Source: CAVQUE01 sp046290435 (lineage in GTDB: Bacteria; Actinomycetota; Acidimicrobiia; Acidimicrobiales; UBA8592). Taken from it: a DNA stretch of 64,000 nt. A program made the position numbers and the translations under genes. Positions 1 through 8,112 of this stretch are shown here, in pieces (position 1 is the first letter of the stretch; every line of letters begins with the position of its first letter). The notes below the pieces were generated by a model. It did no database searches, was not told the DNA's origin, and worked only from the letters and a program-made list of their open reading frames with translations. The stretch is from the NCBI GenBank assembly GCA_046290435.1, contig JBKAGO010000037.1:62001-126000 (forward strand), given 5' to 3'.

Positions 1-2
1 TC

Positions 3-1259
3 GCCGCGACCGGCCTGGTGCTCACCGTCGCACTGGTTCTGTCCCGCCTGATCCGCATCGTCATCGACGACCTGCGCCACCGCCCACGCGCCGAGGGCCG
101 CCGACCGCTGCCCCAACTTCTGCTGGCGATGCCTCGGCTGGCCGTGGTCCTGGTCACGGCGTGGCTGCTCGTGGGCACGGTCTGGGGCGTCGACCTCTCG
201 GCGGCGCTGACCGCGTTGGGGGTGACGTCGCTGGTCATATCGTTCGCGCTGCAGGGCACCCTGAGCGGTCTGGCATCGGGCATGTTGTTGTTGAGCGACC
301 AGCCGTTCAAGCCCGGCGACTGGATCCGTTCCGGCGACGTCGAGGGCAAGGTCATCGACATCAACTGGCGGACCACGAGCATCCGCGACCGCAACGCCGA
401 CATGCACGTGGTCCCGAACAGCGCCCTGGCCGAGGCCGCCATCATCAACTACTCGGCGCCCGAACCCCTCCACCGCATTGTCTTCTCGTTGCAGGTCGCC
501 TTCGTCAACCCACCGACGCTCGCCAAGGCGATGCTGCTCGATGCCGCGAGGTCGACACCAGGCGTCCTCAGCGACCCGCCGCCGGTGGTTCGCGTCACCC
601 AGGTCGACGACCCGTTGATGGGCTACGACGTCCAGCTCTGGGTCGACGACTACGCCATCGTGCCCCGGGTCAAGTCCGACTTCGCGTCGCTGGTCTGGTA
701 CCAGTCGCACCGCCACGATGTCCCGCTCCCGAGCCCTGCGCAGGACCTGTTCCTGTGGGACGGGGTGGCCAACGCCGAAGCCGGCAAGCCGAGCGAGGCC
801 GACACCAGGCAGGCGCTGCTCGGCGCGCCATTGCTGGCGACACTGCCAGAAGAGGAACTCGATCTGCTGGTGCGGGCGGGACGCCAGGAACGATTCGCGG
901 TCGGCGAGGTCCTCCTCGACACCCGGCGACCCGTCGGCGACTTCGTGGTCATCGCCGATGGCCGCGCTGCAATCGCACTCGTCGGCGACGACGGCGAATC
1001 GGTCGTCAGCGAACTCTCCGCCGGCGAGACCGTCGGCTTCCTCGAGGCCGCCCCGGGTGGGCAGCCCGTGGTGGTGCGGGCCCTGAGCGACTGCGACACG
1101 GTGATGCTCGACGGCTCGGTCGTCGGTGAGGTCGGCAGCCGCAACCGCGAGGTCGCCGTCGCGTTCAACCGGATCGCGACGATGCGTGCCCGACGCATCG
1201 ACCGGGTGGCGCGTCAGCGACCCGACTCCCCCGCCGAACCTGGCGAGGCGGCGCCATGA
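3..1259 (+). CDS. MscS-family mechanosensitive channel with C-terminal cyclic-nucleotide-binding-like domain (5' partial)
   Basis: The frame is open to the window edge, so the true N-terminus lies upstream; GTG at 18 is only the first internal start. Counting from that GTG (413 aa), a hydrophobic helix spans about 41-57 and the amphipathic MscS pore helix about 62-93, followed by the beta-domain signature PFKPGDWI (96-103) and VPNSALAEA (132-140). A C-terminal beta-roll like that of CRP/cNMP-binding domains covers about 272-395. In its phosphate-binding cassette the Gly-Glu (336-337) is present, but the Arg expected just after the Pro (346) is Gly. Family knowledge: such channels open under membrane tension or, in the bacterial CNG subgroup, respond to cyclic nucleotides. 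Missing that Arg, this one may not bind them. The stop overlaps the start of the next gene (ATGA), so the two are translationally coupled. Confidence 0.88.
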   Translation, partial: AATGLVLTVALVLSRLIRIVIDDLRHRPRAEGRRPLPQLLLAMPRLAVVLVTAWLLVGTVWGVDLSAALTALGVTSLVISFALQGTLSGLASGMLLLSDQPFKPGDWIRSGDVEGKVIDINWRTTSIRDRNADMHVVPNSALAEAAIINYSAPEPLHRIVFSLQVAFVNPPTLAKAMLLDAARSTPGVLSDPPPVVRVTQVDDPLMGYDVQLWVDDYAIVPRVKSDFASLVWYQSHRHDVPLPSPAQDLFLWDGVANAEAGKPSEADTRQALLGAPLLATLPEEELDLLVRAGRQERFAVGEVLLDTRRPVGDFVVIADGRAAIALVGDDGESVVSELSAGETVGFLEAAPGGQPVVVRALSDCDTVMLDGSVVGEVGSRNREVAVAFNRIATMRARRIDRVARQRPDSPAEPGEAAP

Positions 1260-3472
1260 ACCGCACCATCGACGAAGGTACCGATCCCGACGCCGGGCCT
1301 GGCACCGACCCCACGGACGAAGCGACCACACCACCCTCTTCCGGGCGGAGCCGCACCAGGCGCCCGACGCTTCGACGCCAGCTCGCGCTCACGCTCGTCG
1401 GCGTTTCGGCCCTGTCGATCCTGTTGGTGGGCGGGTTGAACTTCGTCGCGGCCAACGACCTGCTCGTCGACGGGACAACGGACAGCCTGGTGCGCGTCGG
1501 CGAGGCCCGCGCCCAGAGCATCGAGCTCGGTGCCGGTCTGATCCTCGAGGAGGTGGCCGTCGCCGGGGCCGATCCTGCGCTCGCCGCAGCGCTCGAGGAA
1601 CTCGCCGCAGCCTTTGCGAGCACCGACGATCCCCTCGATGCCGGTGCCACCGCAGAGCTCGAGGACTGGTACCGCAGCGAGGTCACCGAGCCCCTCGAGG
1701 CCATCGGGCTGCCTTCGGTCCCGGTGGACGGTGTCCTCCCGCAGAACGCCACCGCGCGCTACCTCCAGTACCACTACACCGTCAGCGACGACTTCGATGG
1801 GCGGCGAGCCGTCGACGACGCCGGCGACGGCTCGCCCTACAGCGCAGCCCACGCCACCCATCACCGCTACCTACGGTCGCTCGCCGACACCTTCGGATTC
1901 ACGGATCTGCTCTTGATCGACGCGTCCACCGATCAGATCGTCTACTCGACCGAGAAGCGCATCGATTTCGGGACCGACCTGCGCACCGGGCCGTTCCAGT
2001 CCACCCTGCTCGCGCAGACCGCGCTCGAACGTGTGCCCCGGGTGCGGGTCGGCGAGGCCGTGCTCGCCGACTTCGCCATCTACATCCCCGGCGGCGGCCG
2101 CTCGGTGCTGTTCGCAGCGGTGGCGGTGCGCAGCGGCAGCGAGGTCATCGGCACGCTCGCAGTCCAGGTCCCGGTCGATGCGCTCAACGGCCTGACCACC
2201 GCGGGGGGCCGGTGGGAGGCCGTCGGCCTCGGCGCCGGGGAGAGCTATGTCGTGGGCGCCGACCGCGTCCTGCGCAGCGAGCGACGCGGGTGGCTCGAGG
2301 ACCCCGAGGGCTATCTCGAGGCGCTCGACGCCGACGAGGCCGTCGAAGACCTCATCCGGGCGTTCGGTTCGCCGGTGGGGCTCCAGGTCGTCGACTCCGA
2401 GGCGGTGGAAGAAGCGCTGGCCGGATCGGTCTTCGACGAACCCACCACCAACGATCTCGGACGGTCGACGTTCACCTACGCACGTGCGGTCGAGATCGCC
2501 GGCGTGCCGTGGGTCGTCGTCGTCGACGTCCCGCTGAACCAGGCCCGCGAACCCCTGTACGACTACCTGCGCCGGTTGGCGATCGTCTTCGCGATCGTCC
2601 TGCCGATCGCTGCGATCGTGGGCTTCTGGCTCGCCAGCCGTCTGGCCCGCCCGATCCCCGGGGTCGTGTCGGGTGCACAGGCGATCGCGGAGGGCGACCG
2701 CGACCCACACCTGCCCCACACCGCCAGAGACGAGTTCGGTGATCTGAGCCGTCGCCTCCGGGCCATGGCCGCCGAACTGGGCCGCCGGGAGGCCGCACTC
2801 GAAGAGGAGTACGAGCGCACCCGCCGGATGCTCCTGGCCGTTCTTCCCGCACGCATCGTCAACGACGACGGAACCCTGGCAGACGACGATCCGCTGTCGG
2901 ACACCGCCACCGTCGTCGCCGCCACGTTCCACGTCGAGGGCATCGACGACGACGACGAGGAGCTGTCGAGCATCGTCGACGACGCAGCGCGGCTCGCCGA
3001 AGCCCTGGCCGAGGAGCGCGACATCGAGCGGGTGCTCGCAGGCGCCGACCGCTACCTGTTCATCGCGGGGCTGGGTCAGCCCTCCGACGGGGCCGACGAG
3101 GCGATCGACTTCGCCGCGGCGCTCGCCGCCATGCTCCACGGCTTCGAAGCCGACCACCACGGCGTCGAGATCCGGCCGCGCATCGGTATCGCCACCGGCC
3201 CCGTGGCGACGGGTGTCCTCCAGGAATCGAGCCTGTCGTTCGGAGCATGGGGCGAACCCGTCCGCCGGGCGCTCGCCATCGGCGCCCTCGCAGTCTCCGA
3301 CGAGGTCCTGGTCGACGTGTCGACCGCAGAACTCATCGACACGGGTCGGCACCGGCTGGCACCCACCGACGAGGTCATCGACCTCCTCGGCCGCCCCATG
3401 GTCCTGTTCGCCGTCGCCGACGGTCCCGCCGACGATGGCTCCGCCGGCGCCGACGAGGACACCGACAGATGA
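1256..3472 (+). CDS. dCache-HAMP membrane receptor with degenerate class III adenylate/guanylate cyclase domain
   Basis: 738 aa. TM1 is about 43-66, then a long extracytoplasmic region of the dCache sensor type, TM2 about 441-460, a HAMP linker about 461-515, and a C-terminal cyclase homology domain about 550-718. In that domain, the first metal-binding Asp is His559 (context TFHVEG), the substrate-selecting Lys is Leu594, the second metal Asp is kept (Asp598), and the WGDxVN.AaR stretch reads WGEPVRRALA, so the transition-state Asn and Arg are Arg670 and Ala674. By class III cyclase rules it should not make cAMP or cGMP. It overlaps the channel gene by 4 bases and the following hydrolase gene by 3. 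Inference: a pseudocyclase that senses an external ligand and signals by contact, perhaps to the channel. An uncommon active variant cannot be excluded. Confidence 0.82.
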   Translation: MNRTIDEGTDPDAGPGTDPTDEATTPPSSGRSRTRRPTLRRQLALTLVGVSALSILLVGGLNFVAANDLLVDGTTDSLVRVGEARAQSIELGAGLILEEVAVAGADPALAAALEELAAAFASTDDPLDAGATAELEDWYRSEVTEPLEAIGLPSVPVDGVLPQNATARYLQYHYTVSDDFDGRRAVDDAGDGSPYSAAHATHHRYLRSLADTFGFTDLLLIDASTDQIVYSTEKRIDFGTDLRTGPFQSTLLAQTALERVPRVRVGEAVLADFAIYIPGGGRSVLFAAVAVRSGSEVIGTLAVQVPVDALNGLTTAGGRWEAVGLGAGESYVVGADRVLRSERRGWLEDPEGYLEALDADEAVEDLIRAFGSPVGLQVVDSEAVEEALAGSVFDEPTTNDLGRSTFTYARAVEIAGVPWVVVVDVPLNQAREPLYDYLRRLAIVFAIVLPIAAIVGFWLASRLARPIPGVVSGAQAIAEGDRDPHLPHTARDEFGDLSRRLRAMAAELGRREAALEEEYERTRRMLLAVLPARIVNDDGTLADDDPLSDTATVVAATFHVEGIDDDDEELSSIVDDAARLAEALAEERDIERVLAGADRYLFIAGLGQPSDGADEAIDFAAALAAMLHGFEADHHGVEIRPRIGIATGPVATGVLQESSLSFGAWGEPVRRALAIGALAVSDEVLVDVSTAELIDTGRHRLAPTDEVIDLLGRPMVLFAVADGPADDGSAGADEDTDR

Positions 3473-4287
3473 CCGGACCACCCGCCGAGGGATCCACGAC
3501 GTTGACCTGGGTCGGGCACTCGAGTGTCCTCATCGACACCGGGCGCGAGCGGATCCTCACCGACCCGCTGCTCACCGACCGCGTCGCGCATCTCCGCCGC
3601 CGCGCCGGCAACATCACCGACGACCACGGCGACGTCGACTTCGCCGTGATCTCCCATGCCCACATGGATCACCTGCACCTGCCATCGTTGCGGCGGCTCT
3701 CACCCCGGGCCGAGCTCGTGGTGCCGACAGGGACCGGGAAGCTGGCGCAACGCAGCCGCCGGACTGTGCGAGCCGACGTCCGCGTCGGCGATCGCGTCGA
3801 CGTCGGCGCGACCACCATCGAGGTCACCGAAGCCGTCCACAAGCACGGCCGGGGCCCACACAGCCGGGTCCGTGCCCAACCGGTCGGATTCGTCATGGAC
3901 ACCGACGCGACGCGGGTCTACTTCGCCGGTGACACCGACCTCTTCGATGCCATGGCCGACCTCGGCCCCATCGATGTCGCCCTGGTCCCGATCTGGGGAT
4001 GGGGCGCGAGCATCGGCGTCGGCCACCTCGACCCGGCTCGCGCGGCTCGCGCCACTGCCTTGATCGCACCCCGCTTCGTCGTTCCCATCCACTGGGGCAC
4101 ATTCGCCCCCGAGGACGCACGGCGCGGCGCACCGGGCTGGCTCGACCGACCGCTGGCGCGGTTCGCCGACGAGCTCGATGCCGTCGGCTTGGGCGATCGG
4201 CTCCTCGCGCTCGAACCGGGCGGTTCCGCCCGGGTCGGGTCGGCGCCGGACCGCGGCCCCGCCGCCGGCGAGCCCGGCGAAGACTGA
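3469..4287 (+). CDS. MBL-fold metallo-hydrolase (UlaG/RomA-like)
   Basis: 272 aa. The metallo-beta-lactamase signature HAHMDHLH is at residues 63-70, preceded by the typical N-terminal WVGHSSVLID strand and followed by FAGDTDLFD and a late PIHWGTF histidine. This is the arrangement of the UlaG/RomA (NAPE-PLD-like) branch, which hydrolyses phosphodiester or lactone substrates using two metal ions. The ATG start overlaps the upstream stop (ATGA), so it is probably co-translated with the receptor gene. No signal peptide is visible, so it should be cytoplasmic. The substrate cannot be told from sequence. Its place in the operon suggests, weakly, turnover of a lipid or nucleotide product. Confidence 0.85.
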   Translation: MTGPPAEGSTTLTWVGHSSVLIDTGRERILTDPLLTDRVAHLRRRAGNITDDHGDVDFAVISHAHMDHLHLPSLRRLSPRAELVVPTGTGKLAQRSRRTVRADVRVGDRVDVGATTIEVTEAVHKHGRGPHSRVRAQPVGFVMDTDATRVYFAGDTDLFDAMADLGPIDVALVPIWGWGASIGVGHLDPARAARATALIAPRFVVPIHWGTFAPEDARRGAPGWLDRPLARFADELDAVGLGDRLLALEPGGSARVGSAPDRGPAAGEPGED

Positions 4288-4293
4288 CATCAG

Positions 4294-4920
4294 GTGATCG
4301 AGAGCCTGCTCGACCGCCTCGCGGATCTCGATGCGGTCTGGCTGTACGTGCTGGCCTTCGTGCTCCCGTTCGGCGAGACCGTTGCGCTGCTCGATGCCAT
4401 CGTGCCCGGTGAGATCGGCCTGGTGCTGCTCGGCGCCGCCGCAGCACGGGCCGAGGTCTCGTTGGTGGCGATCATCGCCATCGGGTCGCTGGGTGCATTC
4501 GCCGGCGACTCGGTGAGCTGGTACGTCGGCCACCGCTGGGGCACGAGCCTCGTGACCCGGTGGAATCCGGTGCGTCAACGCCTGGAGGGCCCGCTCGTCA
4601 GCGCCGAGCGGCACTTCGATCGCTACGGCGGTCGAACGGTCTTCCTCGGCCGCTTCGTCGGGGCGCTGCGTGCGATCGTCCCGCTGGTGGCCGGCACGGC
4701 CGGTATGCCCTATCGTCACTTCGTTCCTTGGAACGCCATGGCCTCCGTCGCCTGGGTCAGCACCGTCGTGGTGCTGGGCGCAGTCTTCGGAGAGGTCGTC
4801 GCCGACGTCGTCGACCGCTTCGGGCTGGTGCTCACGGGACTCGTCGTCATGGTGGGAGCGATGCTGGTGGTGCGACATCGTCGCCGCGCCGGTGCGAGCG
4901 ACAGGAGCAATGCCACATGA
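4294..4920 (+). CDS. DedA-family (VTT domain) inner-membrane protein
   Basis: 208 aa from a GTG start six bases after the previous stop. The VTT/SNARE-associated pattern is visible: a re-entrant acidic segment ETVALLDAIVPGE near the N-terminus, an aromatic WYVGHRWG segment, and the conserved FLGRFVGALRAIVP block with its two arginines, then a C-terminal membrane helix. DedA proteins are polytopic membrane proteins linked to lipid scrambling or undecaprenyl-phosphate recycling and envelope homeostasis. It ends in ATGA overlapping the next membrane-protein gene. Size and motifs are ordinary for the family. Confidence 0.87.
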   Translation: MIESLLDRLADLDAVWLYVLAFVLPFGETVALLDAIVPGEIGLVLLGAAAARAEVSLVAIIAIGSLGAFAGDSVSWYVGHRWGTSLVTRWNPVRQRLEGPLVSAERHFDRYGGRTVFLGRFVGALRAIVPLVAGTAGMPYRHFVPWNAMASVAWVSTVVVLGAVFGEVVADVVDRFGLVLTGLVVMVGAMLVVRHRRRAGASDRSNAT

Positions 4921-6062
4921 GCCCCGATCTGTTGGTGTTCACCATCGTCGTGTTGTTGCGGCTGGGCGTGCCGCTGCTGATCCCGCGCTTTCCCGTCCCG
5001 GCGATCGTGTTCTGCCTGGTGATCGACGCTGCCGACCAGACGATCTTCCAGCAGTACACCGATCTGAACCTCGACAGCTACCAGAGCTACGACAAGGCGC
5101 TGGACATCTACTACCTGACGATCGCCTATCTGGCGGTCATCAGGAACTGGACCGACCCGTTCGCGCTGCGCACCGCACAGTTCCTCTGGTACTACCGCCT
5201 CGTCGGGGTGCTGGTGTTCGAGACCACCGGAGCACGCTTCGTGCTGTTGTTGTTCCCGAACACCTTCGAGTACTTCTTCATCGCCTACGAGGCGGTGCGC
5301 ATGCGCTGGAACCCGGACCGCTTGCGCGAACGCCAGGTCCTCGCCATGGCCGCATTCATCTGGGTGTTCATCAAGCTGCCCCAGGAGTGGTGGATCCACG
5401 TTGCGCAGAACGACTTCACCGACTTCATGAAAGAAGACGTGTTCGGCGTGTCCGCCGACGCGTCGTGGGGTTCTGCGATCGGTGAGAACCTGTGGTTCGT
5501 GGTGTTGATGGGCGTCGCCGCAGCCGGCGCGGTGGTCGCCGTCCGCTCCGTGCGTCCGAAGCTGCCGCCACCGGACTGGGGTTTCACCATCGACGTCGAC
5601 CGGACCATCGACCGTGTACGCGTCGTCGCGCCGCCCGAACCCGCATGGCACCCGGTGCTCAGCTGGTACATGACCGAGAAGGTGCTGCTGGTCTCGGCGG
5701 TCACCGCGATCTTCGCGATGGTGATCCCGAACAACGAGGTGTCGGTGCTGGGCGTGATCGGTCCCGTCGCCTTCGTGATCTTGTTCAACTCCTTCGCCGG
5801 GAGCTTCGTCAACCGACGCGGGCACACAGCGGCGTCGATCTGGGCGGCGGCAGCCTTCAGCTGGGTGGTCAACCTGGTGGCGGCACTGGTGTTCATCTGG
5901 CTCGTCCGCAACGCCGACGAACGGATCAACGAGTTCGCATTGCTGTTCTACGTCACTCTGCTCACCCTGATCGTCGCACTGTTCGACTGGTTCCACCGTC
6001 GCGGCCCTGCCGCTGCGCTGCGCCGGGACGCCGACGGCCAGGTCACAGCAGCGGCCGCCTGA
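4917..6062 (+). CDS. Polytopic membrane protein of unknown function
   Basis: 381 aa, starting in a 4-base overlap with the DedA gene. I do not recognise the family. About eight hydrophobic segments are visible, with an aromatic and charged stretch in the first half (YQSYDKALDIYYL, FPNTFEYFFIAYEA, IKLPQEWWIH), a soluble loop around residues 210-240, and further helices to a basic C-terminus. The conserved-looking aromatic and acidic residues in the first helices could line a binding site, but nothing identifies a substrate. Coupling to DedA suggests an envelope or lipid role; that is inference only. Confidence 0.75.
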   Translation: MSPDLLVFTIVVLLRLGVPLLIPRFPVPAIVFCLVIDAADQTIFQQYTDLNLDSYQSYDKALDIYYLTIAYLAVIRNWTDPFALRTAQFLWYYRLVGVLVFETTGARFVLLLFPNTFEYFFIAYEAVRMRWNPDRLRERQVLAMAAFIWVFIKLPQEWWIHVAQNDFTDFMKEDVFGVSADASWGSAIGENLWFVVLMGVAAAGAVVAVRSVRPKLPPPDWGFTIDVDRTIDRVRVVAPPEPAWHPVLSWYMTEKVLLVSAVTAIFAMVIPNNEVSVLGVIGPVAFVILFNSFAGSFVNRRGHTAASIWAAAAFSWVVNLVAALVFIWLVRNADERINEFALLFYVTLLTLIVALFDWFHRRGPAAALRRDADGQVTAAAA

Positions 6063-6105
6063 GTCGACTCCCCCGGAGCGACATGCCGATCGCCCGGCAG
6101 TCTCC

Positions 6106-6111
6106 TATGGT
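6106..6111 (+). promoter_or_regulatory. Putative -10 box (leaderless promoter) of the GH9 gene
   Basis: TATGGT lies six bases before the GTG start at 6118 and there is no ribosome-binding site in between. In actinobacteria a TANNNT box 6-8 bases before a start codon usually marks a leaderless transcript. Confidence 0.5.
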
Positions 6112-6117
6112 CGCAGC

Positions 6118-8091
6118 GTGCCCGGGCTCACGCGGATACTGCCGGCGGTCGTCGCCGCCATGGCCCTGCTCGCCGCCGCGTGCGGTGGCGGGACGGATTC
6201 CACCGTCATCGGCGCCGACGGCGCATCGCATGACCGCGGCGCGGAGCCGCCAGTCGGATTCGAGCTCGCCGGGGGAGGCGATGTATCGGTGCGACCGGCG
6301 TCGGGCCAGGTCACCGAACGGACCCGACGGCTGCCGGTCGAGGCACAGATCATGGTCGACCAGTTCGGCTACCTGCCCGACATGACCAAGGTCGCGGTGC
6401 TCGCCGATCCCGTCCGTGGCGCCAATGCCGACGTCCGGTTCGTTCCGGGACGGCGCTATCAGGTGCGCGATGCGGCCACCGGCGAGATCGTCCACCGGGG
6501 CCGACCAGTCCAGTGGCGCGACGGGCGGGTCGACCCCCGCGCCGGCGACCGCGGCTGGTGGTACGACTTCTCCGAGGTCACCACGCCCGGCTCGTACTAC
6601 GTGGTCGACGTCGGGCGTCGGGTCCGCAGCGCCACCTTCGAGATCGGTCCCGACGTCTACCACGACGTCCTCGACGCTGCGCTGAAGGCCTTCTGGTTCA
6701 ACCGCGCGAACGTCGTCCACCAACGCCGATTCGCCGGCCCGTGGCGTGGCGGCGCCGTCGCGGCGGGGCCCCGCCAGGACGGTGCAGCGAGGTCGGTCGA
6801 TCGACGCGGCCCGGCCACTGCGCTCGACCTGCGCGGCGGGTGGTTCGATGCCGGCGACACGACCAAGTACGTGACGTTCGCGATGAGTGCCGTCCACCAG
6901 CTCCTGACCGCCTGGGAGCGCCACCCCGACGCCTTCGACGACGCGGTGGGCATACCCGAGTCGGGCAACGGCCGGCCCGACATCGTCGACGAGGTGATGG
7001 TCGAGCTCCGCTGGCTCGAGACCATGCAACGACCCAGCGGCGGCGTCCTCACCAAGGTCGGGTGGATCGACTACGACGGCGTCACGCCGCCCCAGCGCGA
7101 CCGGCGGCCCCGCTTCTACGAGGAGGTGTGCTCGTCGTCGACCATCGCTGCGGCCGGCATGTTCGCCCACGGCGCCCTGGCGTTGAACGAGATCGCCCCG
7201 GCCGCAACCGCACGTTGGGCGGATCGCGCCATCCGGGCCTGGGACTGGTATCGGTCCAATCCGATCCGCACCGACTGCGACCCCCAGATCGTCACCTCCG
7301 GCGACGCGGACCTCTCCGCCGCCGAGCAGGACCGCGCCGCCACCATGGCCGCCATCTACCTGTTCGCGCTGACCGGCGAGCAGCGATTCGCCGACGCCGT
7401 CGCCGAGGGCGTCACCCGGATGCGTCCGTGGGTCGAGACGGCATGGAACCGCTACGAGGGCGAACAGGCCGACGCGCTGGTCTTCTACCTGGGGCTACCC
7501 GACGCCGACCCCGACGTCGTGCGCGTCATCGAGGAGCGACTGGCGTTCGTGGCCGGCAACCCCGCTGTCCACGGCGAAGCCCCCCGGCGGTCGCTGTACC
7601 GCGCCCCCATGACGCGGGCGAGCCTCCACTGGGGAAGCAACAAGGTCGTTCTCGACATCGGGACCGGCAACGCCGTACTCGCCGAACTCGGCGTCGACCC
7701 GGATCGGACCGACTCGTTCCGCCGGCGCGCCGCAGCTCAGCTGCACATGATCCACGGTGTGAACCCGCTGGGCCTCGTCTACCTGTCGAACATGGCGGGC
7801 CATGGTGCGGAGCGGTCCGTCGACGAGATCTACCACTTCCGATTCGGCGACGGCACCCGCTTCGACGGCGCATCGTCCGGTGTCGGCCCGCCGCCCGGCT
7901 ACGTCGTCGGCGGCCCGAATGCGCGCTATTCCGGACAGGCCCGTCCACCACGGGGCGAGCCGCCGCTGAAGGCCTACCGCGACTTCAACACCGACAGCCT
8001 CGCCGCGGTCTCCTGGGAGGTCTCGGAGCCGTCGATCTCGTACCAGGCGTCCTACATCAGGCTGCTCGCTGCGCTGATCGCACCCGCATGA
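6118..8091 (+). CDS. Lipoprotein glycoside hydrolase family 9 (endoglucanase-type)
   Basis: 657 aa from GTG. A lipobox ending LLAAAC places the acylated Cys at 22, so the enzyme is probably anchored outside the membrane. An N-terminal Ig-like domain of the CelD_N type (about 75-180, starting VDQFGYLPDM) precedes the (alpha/alpha)6 GH9 catalytic domain. The nucleophile-activating motif is FDAGDTTKYV (Asp244, Asp247) and the C-terminal acid is Glu637 in WEVSEPSISYQASY, where most family members have NE rather than SE. The AGHG histidine region before it is present. Family members hydrolyse beta-1,4-glucans. No carbohydrate-binding module is seen and no other polysaccharide genes are adjacent, so the target could equally be an oligosaccharide or a capsular glucan. 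Confidence 0.87.
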   Translation: MPGLTRILPAVVAAMALLAAACGGGTDSTVIGADGASHDRGAEPPVGFELAGGGDVSVRPASGQVTERTRRLPVEAQIMVDQFGYLPDMTKVAVLADPVRGANADVRFVPGRRYQVRDAATGEIVHRGRPVQWRDGRVDPRAGDRGWWYDFSEVTTPGSYYVVDVGRRVRSATFEIGPDVYHDVLDAALKAFWFNRANVVHQRRFAGPWRGGAVAAGPRQDGAARSVDRRGPATALDLRGGWFDAGDTTKYVTFAMSAVHQLLTAWERHPDAFDDAVGIPESGNGRPDIVDEVMVELRWLETMQRPSGGVLTKVGWIDYDGVTPPQRDRRPRFYEEVCSSSTIAAAGMFAHGALALNEIAPAATARWADRAIRAWDWYRSNPIRTDCDPQIVTSGDADLSAAEQDRAATMAAIYLFALTGEQRFADAVAEGVTRMRPWVETAWNRYEGEQADALVFYLGLPDADPDVVRVIEERLAFVAGNPAVHGEAPRRSLYRAPMTRASLHWGSNKVVLDIGTGNAVLAELGVDPDRTDSFRRRAAAQLHMIHGVNPLGLVYLSNMAGHGAERSVDEIYHFRFGDGTRFDGASSGVGPPPGYVVGGPNARYSGQARPPRGEPPLKAYRDFNTDSLAAVSWEVSEPSISYQASYIRLLAALIAPA

Positions 8092-8112
8092 CGTAGCGTC
8101 GCCGCGTTGCGA

